From Phycisphaeraceae bacterium (lineage in GTDB: Bacteria; Planctomycetota; Phycisphaerae; Phycisphaerales; Phycisphaeraceae): 64,000 bases of DNA. The notes under the pieces are model-generated. The model was not told the origin of the DNA. It saw only the letters and a program-made list of their open reading frames with translations, and did no database searches. Positions 53,376-62,224 of this stretch are shown here, one piece after another; the first letter of the stretch is position 1; each line of letters begins with the position of its first letter. Location: the NCBI GenBank assembly GCA_020849625.1, contig JADLFV010000129.1:1-64000 (forward strand). Reading direction: 5' to 3'. The translations under genes and the position numbers were made by a program.

Positions 53376-53538
53376 GACTCAACCGAACGATTCAAAGCCC
53401 GGTCGAGCAAGTCGAAATGAAAGAAAAGATGCATGGCGCGGGGCCGATAAGGACCGGCTGCTGGTAGAAAACGACCGCCGCGTGGGCGCGGCGGCTAAAC
53501 GGTTGAGGGCGAGCCCGCTTCAACGGGCGGGGGTGGGG

Positions 53539-54099
53539 TTAACCGCCGGTGGCCGGCGAAGCGAACCAGATCAACTCGAAGGTGAAGCGCGGCTGATCGC
53601 CGCGATTGCGCGGATTGCCCGTCAGGTCCAGGCTGGCCACGGCCAGGTCCGGCCACTGCTGGCGCAGACGTTTGAGAAAGTTGGTGGCATCGACGTATCC
53701 GCCGCGACCGGTCATGTGAATGGGCACCGTCATGTAATGCGTGCCCGCCATGGCGGCGCTGGGCTCGATCTGGTCCAGCTGGAGATTGCAGGCGTCCGCC
53801 AGCGCGGTGAACTGGGCCACCCGGCGATTCAGTTGACTCAACGGCTCCAGCTTCAGCGCCTGGCTGTCCAGGGTACATTCGGTCTGCAGCAGTGTGTCGC
53901 GCATCTTGGCAAGCGTCGTGCTCATCTCGTCGGCCTTCTGCTCGCGCTCGGTCAACTCACGCTGCTGCTGCTTGCCGGCTGACATCTCATCGAGCATGGG
54001 CTTGACCGCCACGGCATAAACTCCGCCGGTCAGCAGCAGGCACACCGCCGCGGCCGTCAGGTCGATCATGCGCAGTTGCTTGTCGTGCGGTTCACTCAT
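53539..54099 (-). CDS. pilO: PilO/GspM-like inner-membrane assembly protein
   Basis: The 186-residue protein has an N-terminal membrane helix (about 15-35), a coiled coil (about 40-95; QQQRELTEREQKADEMSTTL) and a ferredoxin-like fold (about 95-186) with GRGGYVDATNFLKRLRQQW. This is the layout of PilO, the pilus alignment protein that pairs with PilN. It overlaps the pilMN gene by eight bases, as expected for co-translation. A GC-rich hairpin lies in the gap after it (about 53473-53492). Confidence 0.77.
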   Translation of the reverse strand: MSEPHDKQLRMIDLTAAAVCLLLTGGVYAVAVKPMLDEMSAGKQQQRELTEREQKADEMSTTLAKMRDTLLQTECTLDSQALKLEPLSQLNRRVAQFTALADACNLQLDQIEPSAAMAGTHYMTVPIHMTGRGGYVDATNFLKRLRQQWPDLAVASLDLTGNPRNRGDQPRFTFELIWFASPATGG

Positions 54100-55783
54100 G
54101 GCTCGGGCCTCCCAGTAGCAGGTCGATCTGGAATGCCACCGCGGTCTGCGCGCCCCACGGCTCGCGCTGGGTGGACAGCAGCTTCACCGAGTCGAACAAA
54201 CCCACGTCCTCCAAAGCCAGCACATATTCGGAAACCGTCTCGTGGGCGCGGGTCAGGCCCTCCAGGTGCAGCGTGTAGGACGACGCCAGGTGGCGTTGAT
54301 CGGGAGGCAGGTCGTCGTTGGTCGGCGCCAGGCGACAGGTCGAGAGCACCGCATCATCATTGAGCAGGCCGGCCACCAGTTGCAGAAGGATGGACCAGTC
54401 GGGCTGATCGCCCACGCTGCGGCCGGCCTCCATGGTGGCCAGCGCATCCTTGAGCCGCGGCTGCAGCAGTTGGATGGCCTGATCGGCGTCGGCGATACGC
54501 TGGTCGGCGGCGGTTAACTGGCTGGCGGTGGCGCGCTGGGCCCCGCCGGACAGATGGTGCAGTACGCCCCAGCCGACCACCAGCGCCGCGGCATAAGCCA
54601 GCACCGCAACCGCCCAGCGGCGACTGCGCTGTTTTCGTCGGCGCAGGATGCGATAGCTGTCGGGCACCAGGTTGACCGCGTCGGGCGCCTGCTCCGAGGC
54701 GACGTGCGATCGGGCCAGACCCAGGGCGGGAATCAGCGAGGGCTGCATGGCCAGTTCACCCAGGTTTTCCGCGTTGGCGACCAGGTCGGCTGGGCGTACG
54801 GTCGTGACTTGGGTCTCGGCGGCCGCGGCGATGAAGGCATCGACTCCGGGCACACCCGCGCCGCCGCCCAGCAGCAGCACCTGCTTGACCGGATTTTGCG
54901 GATACTGGCTGTGCGCATAGTCCATGGTCAGCGTCAGCTCGCGCACCACGTTGCCGAAGTGCGCTTCGAGCTGAGAGCCGGCCTTGACCAGCAGTTTCCA
55001 GTCGTCCTCATCGCCGCGCCCTTCCAGCTCGAAGCCGATCTCGCACAGCAGATAGTCGATGACCTGCGGCGGATACTGCTGCTCTCGCTGCAGAGCCTGG
55101 CGCAGATGATGCATGCCGCAGCCGAGACTGCTGCGCTGATAGACCACGGTGTGGCTGTGGATCAGGGCGATGCTGGTGCTGTCCCAGCCCAGATCGACGA
55201 TGGCGGTGATGCCGTCGTCAGCCTGCTGCACGAGTTTGCGGCAGGCGCGGGTGACAGCCCAGCCGGCCGCGTCCAGACCCACCACGTCGAATCCCGCGCT
55301 GCCCAGCGCTGCGAGCAGCGCGTCGGAGTGCTCATGGCGGCAGGCCACCGCCATGACCGTGGTGCCGCCGCTGCCGCGGGCCGGTTTGGGCAGATCCCAG
55401 CAGGCCATCTCGAAGGAGTCGGGATCGTGGCGATGTTCGTGAGCCATCTCGCCGCGGGCGATCTGTTCCAGGGGGATGCCTTCCTTGCGCGGGGGCAGGG
55501 ACAGCACGCTGGTCAGGGCCATTTTGCCGGGCACGTTGATGACGACCTGGCGGCCGATGAAGTTATGGCGGCTGAGCACGTCGCGCAGGCGCATGGCTTC
55601 GGCGGCATCGAAGGGCTCACCCGGATGCAGGCGCTCCAGCACCAGGGCTGAGGCGATGCGGCAGTCAACGTCGGCGGCCGCGGCGTGATCCAGTTGCACC
55701 GCCTTGATGTAGCAATCGCCCAGGTCCAGCCCGATGGGGCCGCGCGCCCGGTGGATGTGACGACTGTTGGATTTCTTTGTCAT
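54092..55783 (-). CDS. PilM-PilN fusion (type IV pilus/type II secretion assembly)
   Basis: The 563-residue protein joins two assembly proteins. The PilM part (about 1-360) has the actin-like fold: GPIGLDLGDCYIKAVQL, TAIVDLGWDSTSIALI, VLLLGGGAGVPGVDAF. The PilN part starts with a short cytoplasmic NLVPDSYR motif near 380, a membrane helix (about 398-415), a coiled coil and a ferredoxin-like domain. PilM is a cytoplasmic ring protein that binds the PilN tail; here the two are one chain, so the link is covalent. Start and stop overlap or touch its neighbours. Confidence 0.82.
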   Translation of the reverse strand: MTKKSNSRHIHRARGPIGLDLGDCYIKAVQLDHAAAADVDCRIASALVLERLHPGEPFDAAEAMRLRDVLSRHNFIGRQVVINVPGKMALTSVLSLPPRKEGIPLEQIARGEMAHEHRHDPDSFEMACWDLPKPARGSGGTTVMAVACRHEHSDALLAALGSAGFDVVGLDAAGWAVTRACRKLVQQADDGITAIVDLGWDSTSIALIHSHTVVYQRSSLGCGMHHLRQALQREQQYPPQVIDYLLCEIGFELEGRGDEDDWKLLVKAGSQLEAHFGNVVRELTLTMDYAHSQYPQNPVKQVLLLGGGAGVPGVDAFIAAAAETQVTTVRPADLVANAENLGELAMQPSLIPALGLARSHVASEQAPDAVNLVPDSYRILRRRKQRSRRWAVAVLAYAAALVVGWGVLHHLSGGAQRATASQLTAADQRIADADQAIQLLQPRLKDALATMEAGRSVGDQPDWSILLQLVAGLLNDDAVLSTCRLAPTNDDLPPDQRHLASSYTLHLEGLTRAHETVSEYVLALEDVGLFDSVKLLSTQREPWGAQTAVAFQIDLLLGGPSHE

Positions 55784-55784
55784 C

Positions 55785-57005
55785 TCATCCGGCTCCCGTC
55801 TGGGCGGTCAGGTCGAACAGCGGCAGGAACATGCTCAGCGCCACCGCGCCCACCACCACGCCCAGGCCGACCAGGATCAACGGCTCAAGAATGCTGGTCA
55901 GCGTCTTGAGCACCACTTCGTTTTCCTCATCCATGAACTCAGCCATGTTCAACATCATCACCGAGACCTGGCCGGTGGATTCACCACTGCGGATGGCTTC
56001 GAAAACTGAAGGGCTGATCAGGCGTTCATCGCTGAAGGCGTCGCTCATCGGCTCGCCGCGGGTCACCGCTTCCTTGGCCCGGTCGATCAGGGCGGCGTAG
56101 TGATGATTGCTGGCCGCGGCTTTGGTCAGATCGAGGGCGTCCAGCAGCGGCACGTAGCTGTCCACCAGCACGCCTAACAAGCGCACGATGCGGGCGGTGA
56201 TGAAGCCGCGGATCATGGCCCCGAACATGGGCAGCCGAATCAACACCGTTTCCAGGGCGCGCACGCCCGCCGCTGAGCGCACATAAAAAAACACGCCGCC
56301 GCCCAGCACGCCCAGCCCGATCAGGATCGCCCACCAGTAGGTGCGCAGGGCGTAACTGAGAGCCATCAGAATCTTGGTCAGCGGTGGCAGCTCCATGTCC
56401 AGCGTTTCGAACAGCACGGCGAAGCGCGGCAGCACGAACGTGAGCATGGCGATCAGCACCGCACCCGAGACGAACAGCAGCAGGGCGGGATAGACCAGGG
56501 CCCCGATCAGGCTGCTGCGGGTTTTCAGTTGCTTGCTGACCAGTTGCGACAGCCGGTCGAGCATGGGCGAGAGTTTGCCGCCGGTTTCCCCGGCTGCGAT
56601 CAGGCTGCGATAGACCTCGTCGAAGCACTCGTTGTGATGGGCCATGGCCTGGGAGATCGGCTCGCCCTGTTCGACGCCGCGGCGCAGGTCGGCGATCACG
56701 CCCTTCCAGCGGGCGTCGCGCGTCTGCCGCTCGAGGGCGGCCAGCGATTCGGTGATGGGCGTGCCGGTGCTCGAGAGCACGTAGAGCTGGCGGGTGAACA
56801 TGGCCAGGTTCTTCATGCGCCCGCCCTTGAGGCCGAGTTTCCTTTTCCCCTTTCCGGGGGCGACGCGCGTGCCGGCCTCGTGCATGTCGGTGACGAACAG
56901 GCCCTGGCGGCGCAACAGCTCGGACGCCTCCGACCTGGAGCCGGCCTCGATGGTGTCGCGCACCGTCTTGCCCCCGCGATCGTAAGCCTGATACGCCAGT
57001 TTCAC
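55785..57005 (-). CDS. gspF: Type II secretion system inner-membrane platform protein GspF/PilC
   Basis: The 406-residue protein has two GspF domains (about 70-195 and 270-395) with the family wording FTRQLYVLSSTGTPITESLAALE and GVLVDSYVPLLDALDLT, each followed by hydrophobic helices near 172-200, 222-245 and 375-400. GspF forms the base of the pseudopilus motor and is contacted by GspE. It lies between pilMN (one base apart) and gspE. Confidence 0.9.
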   Translation of the reverse strand: MKLAYQAYDRGGKTVRDTIEAGSRSEASELLRRQGLFVTDMHEAGTRVAPGKGKRKLGLKGGRMKNLAMFTRQLYVLSSTGTPITESLAALERQTRDARWKGVIADLRRGVEQGEPISQAMAHHNECFDEVYRSLIAAGETGGKLSPMLDRLSQLVSKQLKTRSSLIGALVYPALLLFVSGAVLIAMLTFVLPRFAVLFETLDMELPPLTKILMALSYALRTYWWAILIGLGVLGGGVFFYVRSAAGVRALETVLIRLPMFGAMIRGFITARIVRLLGVLVDSYVPLLDALDLTKAAASNHHYAALIDRAKEAVTRGEPMSDAFSDERLISPSVFEAIRSGESTGQVSVMMLNMAEFMDEENEVVLKTLTSILEPLILVGLGVVVGAVALSMFLPLFDLTAQTGAG

Positions 57006-57065
57006 GTCATCAATTCCTCAAACATTCACTCAATCACTCAATCAAGCAATCACCAATTGAATCTC
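57006..57065. repeat. Tandem-repeat stretch, unit TCACTCAA, between gspE and gspF
   Basis: The 60-base gap between the gspE stop and the gspF start holds ATTCACTCAATCACTCAATC and related words. It resembles one arm of the inverted tandem-repeat class. No ribosome binding site is visible in it. Confidence 0.5.
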
Positions 57066-58850
57066 TCACGCCGCCGCCGCCGGTGGCTGACTGGCGGGCG
57101 GGGCCTGGGCTTCCAGGTCCTCGTTGTGGGTCACGCGCAGCACTTCCTCCAGGCTGCTGCGATGCTCCATGGCCAGCAGCACGCCTTCCTCGCGCAGGCT
57201 CAGGAAGCCGGTCTTTTTCAGTTGTTCGCGCATCTCGTGGCCGGGCGCGCCGTGGTGAATGAGGCGGCGCACGCCGGAGTCAACTTCCATCACTTCGTAG
57301 ATGCCGCCGCGACCTTTGAAGCCGCTGTTATGACACTGCGGGCAGCCGGCTCCGCGACGGAAGCTGCGGCCGGCCATGTCCTTGAGCCCCGCATCGTGCA
57401 GCACCTGCTCGGTGGGGTAGTACTTGCTGGCGCAGTGCGGACAGATGGTGCGGGCCAGTCGCTGGGCGACCACGCCGTTGATGGCGCTGCTGAGCAGGTA
57501 GGACTCGATGCCCATGTCCATCAGGCGGCTGACGGCGCCGACGGCATCGTTGGTGTGCAATGTGGCCAGTACCAGGTGCCCGGTGAGGGCAGCCTGCACA
57601 GCGACGCGGGCGGTTTCCTCGTCACGGATTTCACCGACCATGATCACGTCCGGGTCCTGGCGCAGGATCGAGCGCAGGGCGCGGGCGAAGGTCATGCCGA
57701 TGGAGCTGTTGACCTGGATCTGGTTGACCAGTTCGAGTTGATACTCGACGGGGTCTTCGACGGTGACGATGTTGCGTTCGGGACTGCGCAGCAGATCGAG
57801 GGCGGAATAGAGTGTGGTGGTTTTACCCGAGCCGGTGGGCCCGGTGACCAGGACCAGGCCGTGCGGGCGCTTCAGCGATCGCTTGAAAGCCTCGAGCGCT
57901 TCGGTGCGGAAGCCCAGGTCCTCCATGCGCACGTGCAGATTGGCTTTGTCCAGCACGCGAATGACCAGCTTCTCACCCAGCAGCGTGGGAATGGAGCTGA
58001 CGCGCAGGTCGATCTCGCGGCCCTCGGCCACGATGCGCACGCGGCCTTCCTGGGGCAGGCGTTTCTCAGCGATGTCCATCTTGCCGATGACCTTGATGCG
58101 CGAAGCGATGGCGGCGTGCATGCCGGGCGGGGGCTTCATCAGGTCGCGCAGGTTGCCGTCGATGCGATAGCGGATGCGCGTGCCAGCCCGCGAAGGTTCG
58201 ACGTGGATGTCGGAAGCCTTGTCGCGCACGGCTGTCAGCAAGGCCACGTTGACCAGGTTGATGATGGGCGAGCCATCGACCATCTGCTCCAGGTCGGTGA
58301 CGGGGCCTTCATCGACCTGCTCGCGTTCGACAACTTCGACGTCGGTCTCGACCAGGCTGGTGAGGAAGGCGTCGATATCGACGTTGCCGCCGGAGTATTT
58401 CTTGAGGAACTCGCGGATGTTGGCTTCCAAAGCCAGCACGGGTCGGATCTGCTTGCAGCCGGTGATCGAGCGCAGGCGGTCGAGCGTGGGCAGGCTGGAA
58501 GGCTCGGCCATGGCCACGGTGAGCGTGTCGCGCACCTTGAACATGGGCACCACCAGCATGCGATCGGCTTCCTCCTCACCGATGAGCTTGATCAGCTCGG
58601 GATCGATCAGGCCGTGGCGGAGGGTGACGCCCTTGATGCCCATGCAGTTGGCCAGGGTGTTAACGAGCGTGTTGGCGTTGATGACGTTCTGCTCGACGAG
58701 CATTTCACCCAGGCGCTGGCCGGAGACTTTCTGCTGTTCGAGGGCCTTGGAAAGCTGCTGCTCGGTCAGTGCCCCGGATTCGAGCAGGGCTTGGCCGATG
58801 CGCGTCTTGCGGCGGCTGATGCGGACGGGATTTTTGTCGTCGGCGGGCAT
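57066..58850 (-). CDS. gspE: Type II secretion/pilus assembly ATPase GspE/PilB
   Basis: The 594-residue ATPase powers pseudopilus assembly. An N-terminal MshEN-type domain (about 16-165) is followed by the T2SSE ATPase: Walker A GPTGSGKTTT with K343, Walker B DPDVIMVGEIRDEET, and a zinc motif CPHC...CPQC near 490-520. The long flexible tail is proline- and alanine-rich. Start and length fit the family. A single tandem-repeat arm, CGGGTATCGGG-type, lies directly upstream (58855-58888). Confidence 0.93.
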   Translation of the reverse strand: MPADDKNPVRISRRKTRIGQALLESGALTEQQLSKALEQQKVSGQRLGEMLVEQNVINANTLVNTLANCMGIKGVTLRHGLIDPELIKLIGEEEADRMLVVPMFKVRDTLTVAMAEPSSLPTLDRLRSITGCKQIRPVLALEANIREFLKKYSGGNVDIDAFLTSLVETDVEVVEREQVDEGPVTDLEQMVDGSPIINLVNVALLTAVRDKASDIHVEPSRAGTRIRYRIDGNLRDLMKPPPGMHAAIASRIKVIGKMDIAEKRLPQEGRVRIVAEGREIDLRVSSIPTLLGEKLVIRVLDKANLHVRMEDLGFRTEALEAFKRSLKRPHGLVLVTGPTGSGKTTTLYSALDLLRSPERNIVTVEDPVEYQLELVNQIQVNSSIGMTFARALRSILRQDPDVIMVGEIRDEETARVAVQAALTGHLVLATLHTNDAVGAVSRLMDMGIESYLLSSAINGVVAQRLARTICPHCASKYYPTEQVLHDAGLKDMAGRSFRRGAGCPQCHNSGFKGRGGIYEVMEVDSGVRRLIHHGAPGHEMREQLKKTGFLSLREEGVLLAMEHRSSLEEVLRVTHNEDLEAQAPPASQPPAAAA

Positions 58851-58854
58851 GGAT

Positions 58855-58888
58855 CGGGTATCGGGGTTCGGGTATCGGGTACCGGGTC
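58855..58888. repeat. Single-arm repeat, unit CGGGTAT, between STAS and gspE genes
   Basis: ATCGGGTATCGGGGTTCGGG and following units match the arms at 49606 and the segment in kdsB. No inverted partner is found nearby. It occupies the space between the STAS stop and the gspE start. Confidence 0.65.
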
Positions 58889-59222
58889 AGAGGAAGCTGC
58901 GGACGGCCGAGCCTGGGTCTTCAAAGTGCTCGAACTGCTGGTAGAGCTCGGTGAGCGTGAGCACTTCGCGCAGGGTGTCGTTGACGGAGCAGAGCTTGAG
59001 GGACTGGCCGGCCTTGATCAGCTCGTCGTGTACGTCGAGCATGGCCTCCAGGCCGCGCGAATCGGCATAGGGCACGGCACTGACGTCCAGCACCAGGCGA
59101 CCGAGGCTGACCCGGCGCACTTCCATCATGCGCTGGCGAAACTGCGCCGCGTCCGCCGCGATCAGCGGCCCGATCGGCCGCAGCACGGTCACAGCTCCTT
59201 GTTTCTGCTCCTGGATCTGCAT
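58887..59222 (-). CDS. STAS-domain protein (anti-sigma factor antagonist type)
   Basis: The 111-residue protein consists of one STAS domain: VTVLRPIGPLIAADAAQF (about 11-28), LVLDVSAVPYADSRGLEAM (about 43-61) with the conserved serine at about 56 that would be phosphorylated by a partner kinase. STAS proteins switch sigma-factor or other signalling partners. The upstream frame to 59294 is encoded by a tandem repeat, so the ATG at 59222 was chosen. It lies between a histidine kinase gene and gspE on the same strand, a possible control link for the secretion system. Confidence 0.78.
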   Translation of the reverse strand: MQIQEQKQGAVTVLRPIGPLIAADAAQFRQRMMEVRRVSLGRLVLDVSAVPYADSRGLEAMLDVHDELIKAGQSLKLCSVNDTLREVLTLTELYQQFEHFEDPGSAVRSFL

Positions 59223-59223
59223 T

Positions 59224-59319
59224 GATGAAAAGTGAAAAGTGAAAAGTGGAAAGTGAAAATACGACAGCCTGGTGGCTGCGTTGCTGATTTTCACTCTTCA
59301 ATTTTCACTTTTCACTTTC
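59224..59319. repeat. Inverted tandem-repeat element, unit AAAAGTG
   Basis: The left arm (59224-59260) is a run of GAAAAGTG units. The right arm (59287-59319) is the reverse complement (TTTTCACT units). The spacer is 26 bases. The element lies between the kinase stop and the STAS start and removes any ribosome binding site for the STAS gene. Confidence 0.85.
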
Positions 59320-59327
59320 TCCTTTCC

Positions 59328-61130
59328 TTATTCCGTCGCCGTTTCCTCCGTCTGCTCACCGACCGGCAGACTGATGGTGAAGGTCGAGCCGTGGTCGAGT
59401 TGGGAGTCGAGGCTGATGTCACCGCCGTGCAGGCGGATGATCTCGCGGGCCAGGCCCAGGCCCAGGCCCGAGCCGGTGATGCCGCTGATGCGCTTGTCAC
59501 GGGCGCGGTAGAACTTCTCGAACACGTGGGTCTGATCTTCCGGGCTGATGCCGATGCCCGAGTCGGTCACCTCGATGACCAGGTCCTTTTCCTTGACCTC
59601 GACGCTGACGCTGACGCGCCCGCCGTCGTTGGTGTATTTCAGGGCATTGCCCAACAGGTTCTGCACTGCCACGGCCAGCTTCTCGCGGTCGCCCTGGATC
59701 ACCGGCAGCTTGGGCGGAATGGTGAACTGCATCTGAATCTCTTTGGTCGCCGCCTGGGCCTCGTAGTCGTTGCGCAGATCGCCCAGCAGCCGGTCCAGCC
59801 GCACGTCATCGCGCTGAATCTGCAACGTGCCAGCCTCGATCTCAGCCACGGAGAGCATGTCGTTGACCATGCGCTCCAGGCGCTGCGTCTCCTGGTTGAT
59901 GACGTTGAGGCACTTGGCCCGCAGGACGGCATCCTTGTCGCCTTCATCGATGGCCGACTCGACGTACAGCCGGATGTTGGTCAGCGGCGTGCGCAGCTCG
60001 TGGGTGGCCTGGGCCACAAACTCGTGGCGGGCTTCCTCAGCCACGCGCTGCTGCGTGACGTCTTCGATCACCAGCAAGGCGCTGGCGGTGTCGCCCTCGC
60101 GCACGGGACGCACGGCATAACGGATCACCCCGGCCCCCCCGGAAGTTCTGCGGTCGTGAATGTGCGTGGTGCGCTTGGAGCCCATGACCGCGTCGTGGAT
60201 CACGTCGGCTACGCCGGCATCCTTGAGGTGATCGATCAGCGGCTGGCCCGCCAACTGATCGCGCTGGGTGGCGAAGAACACGGCCGCGGCATTGTTGGCG
60301 TAAACCACGCGCATCTTGTCGTCCAGCAGGATCACGCCCTGGCTCATGGCGTCGCAGCCGCTGGCCAGGTCGTTGTTGCCGCTGCGGCGGTCGCCCATCT
60401 GCTGCTTGGTCTGGCGCACGGCCGCCTGGCGGCGATAGCGCTGTCGCTCTTGCAGCAGATCGTTCCAGGCCGCAGCCTCGCGGCTCAGATGCCCGGTGAC
60501 CGCCAGGGCTGTCTCGGATTGCTCGCCGCCGCCCAGAGCCAGCAGCGATTCGCGGATCATGCCCATGGCTGCCAGGCGACTGCGGAAATAGCGATACACC
60601 ACCCACAGGGCCAGCAGCGCCGCCACGCCAATGGTGCCGATGCCGGCTTGGGCCTGCCAGAGCGTTCCGCGATCGGGCGTCAAACCGGCTTCGATCTCCA
60701 GCGTGGCTGTGCCGAAACCTTCAACGGTCAGCGGCAGGCGCATGTCGAGGTTCTGCCCGTCGTTGACGATGGTCTGCTCGATGCCGCCGCCGCTCTGCCA
60801 GTGTGCATCGTCGAGGCTGGCGGTGATGCGTGACGGATCGTTGTCAGCAATGACATCGCCGCTGGGCAGCACGATGCGCAGGCGTTCGAGGCCGAAGCGC
60901 TCGGCGCCGTCCATCATCATGCGGCGCACGGGCGTGACGTCACCGGCCGCGAGCATGCGCTCGGAGGACTGGGCCAGCATCTGGCCGGCACTGAGCAACT
61001 GGTCCAGGCGGGTCTGTTCCAGCGAGTCGGACTGGGTGCGCATGGTCCAGTAGGCGCAGGCGGCCAGCACGGCCAGCACGATGGCCGAGAGAACCATGCC
61101 GATGGAGGCGACCGATGATTCGCCGCGCAT
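59328..61130 (-). CDS. Membrane histidine kinase with PAS domain
   Basis: The sensor kinase has about 600 residues. A membrane helix lies at about 9-30, a periplasmic sensor region up to about 175, then a second helix near 180-200. A PAS domain follows (about 265-370; GVILLDDKMRVVYANNAAAVFF). The HisKA domain carries the phosphorylated histidine in QATHELRTPL (about 385), and an HATPase domain closes it (NLLGNALKYT, DSGIGI, GSGLGLGLA). No response regulator is adjacent. The start is uncertain: the frame is open to 61391, but the first helix begins shortly after 61130. It leads the secretion operon. Confidence 0.87.
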   Translation of the reverse strand: MRGESSVASIGMVLSAIVLAVLAACAYWTMRTQSDSLEQTRLDQLLSAGQMLAQSSERMLAAGDVTPVRRMMMDGAERFGLERLRIVLPSGDVIADNDPSRITASLDDAHWQSGGGIEQTIVNDGQNLDMRLPLTVEGFGTATLEIEAGLTPDRGTLWQAQAGIGTIGVAALLALWVVYRYFRSRLAAMGMIRESLLALGGGEQSETALAVTGHLSREAAAWNDLLQERQRYRRQAAVRQTKQQMGDRRSGNNDLASGCDAMSQGVILLDDKMRVVYANNAAAVFFATQRDQLAGQPLIDHLKDAGVADVIHDAVMGSKRTTHIHDRRTSGGAGVIRYAVRPVREGDTASALLVIEDVTQQRVAEEARHEFVAQATHELRTPLTNIRLYVESAIDEGDKDAVLRAKCLNVINQETQRLERMVNDMLSVAEIEAGTLQIQRDDVRLDRLLGDLRNDYEAQAATKEIQMQFTIPPKLPVIQGDREKLAVAVQNLLGNALKYTNDGGRVSVSVEVKEKDLVIEVTDSGIGISPEDQTHVFEKFYRARDKRISGITGSGLGLGLAREIIRLHGGDISLDSQLDHGSTFTISLPVGEQTEETATE

Positions 61131-61406
61131 CAACCAGGCGTGGGCCAACCGAGCCGAGCGGGGACTGCAAGCGACCTCCGCGGCCTCAGGGACCGGCGTC
61201 TGGGAAGGATCAGCATGTGACGGCTTAGGCAATCTCCCCTCCCTTGAAAACGGTTTGTCCCCCCTCCCATCGGCCAAATGGGTATCCCCTTTTAGGGGGA
61301 TTCGTCCCCACCGCGATGGTCCCTGTCGCCAAAATGGTCCGGTGCCTCTTGTCCCGGCCGAGGTCGTCCGGTAATATGGCGATCGCACCATCTTGGAGGA
61401 GAACCG

Positions 61407-62075
61407 ATGATCCGATCATCCAGCATGTGGCGTGTTCTGGGGATTCTGCCGTTGTTGGCAGCCGGCACCGCGTCGGCCGCCATCATCGACCTGCAGCCCA
61501 ATCCCGCCAACGGCTTCTACGACGAAACCAGCGAAGGCAATGACCGCGGCGTCCTGTTCACCGTGGCCCAGGACTTCAGCATCACCTCGGTCGGCATCGA
61601 AGCGCCCCTGGCTGACAAAAGCTTCGACGTGCAGATCTACGACGGCGACGTCAGCGGACTGGCCTCGCCCGTGTGGGCCACCGAGACTGTTGATGTGCCG
61701 GTGGACAACGGCTCGTGGTTCGACGTCTTCTGCAGCTTCAACTTCCTGACCGGGCACACTTACACGCTGATGTGGGGTCCGACCGACGGCGTGGCCAACG
61801 ACTGGCTGGGCGGGCCTACTGCCGCCATCACGCTGTATTACCTGCCCGGCTCGCAGAGCAGCGATGACACGGAAATCTTCGACGAGTTCAACAACCTGCT
61901 GCTGACGCTGACCGCCGGTCGAGTCTATAACGCCAACACCAGCCAATATGCCGGCAACATCTACGCTCCGCGCTTCCGCTTCAACGGTCCGGTGCCTGAG
62001 CCGGCCACGGTGCTGCTTCTGATCGCCGGCGGCGCCGTGATGCTGCGCCGGGGTCGCAAGTCAGCGACCACCTGA
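61407..62075 (+). CDS. Secreted PEP-CTERM protein (222 residues)
   Basis: The protein has a signal peptide (about 1-25), a beta-rich domain of about 170 residues, and a classical tail VPEPATVLLLIAGGAVMLRRG. GGAGGAG precedes the ATG. The beta domain resembles those of many PEP-CTERM proteins with no known function. It is divergent from the histidine kinase gene. Confidence 0.82.
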   Translation: MIRSSSMWRVLGILPLLAAGTASAAIIDLQPNPANGFYDETSEGNDRGVLFTVAQDFSITSVGIEAPLADKSFDVQIYDGDVSGLASPVWATETVDVPVDNGSWFDVFCSFNFLTGHTYTLMWGPTDGVANDWLGGPTAAITLYYLPGSQSSDDTEIFDEFNNLLLTLTAGRVYNANTSQYAGNIYAPRFRFNGPVPEPATVLLLIAGGAVMLRRGRKSATT

Positions 62076-62224
62076 GAGTCTGCCCGGCGCCGCGAGGACG
62101 CGGCGGCTAAACGTTAAGCCCCCCGAATATTCCTTACGCGAAGATCAATATACGTTTAGCCCCGGCGGCTACGCCGGGTGAGCGCCCTTGCACGCCCGTC
62201 CACACTTCTGCTGCTGAATGCATA

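Noticed and set aside
53083..55651. Long plus-strand frames opposite pilP-like, pilO and pilMN genes
   Set aside because: Antisense shadows; the minus strand has overlapping genes with family motifs.
56529..59225. An 898-codon open frame on the plus strand opposite gspF and gspE
   Set aside because: It is antisense to two clearly conserved genes, has histidine/alanine/valine-rich low-complexity wording typical of reverse frames in GC-rich DNA, and shows no domain.
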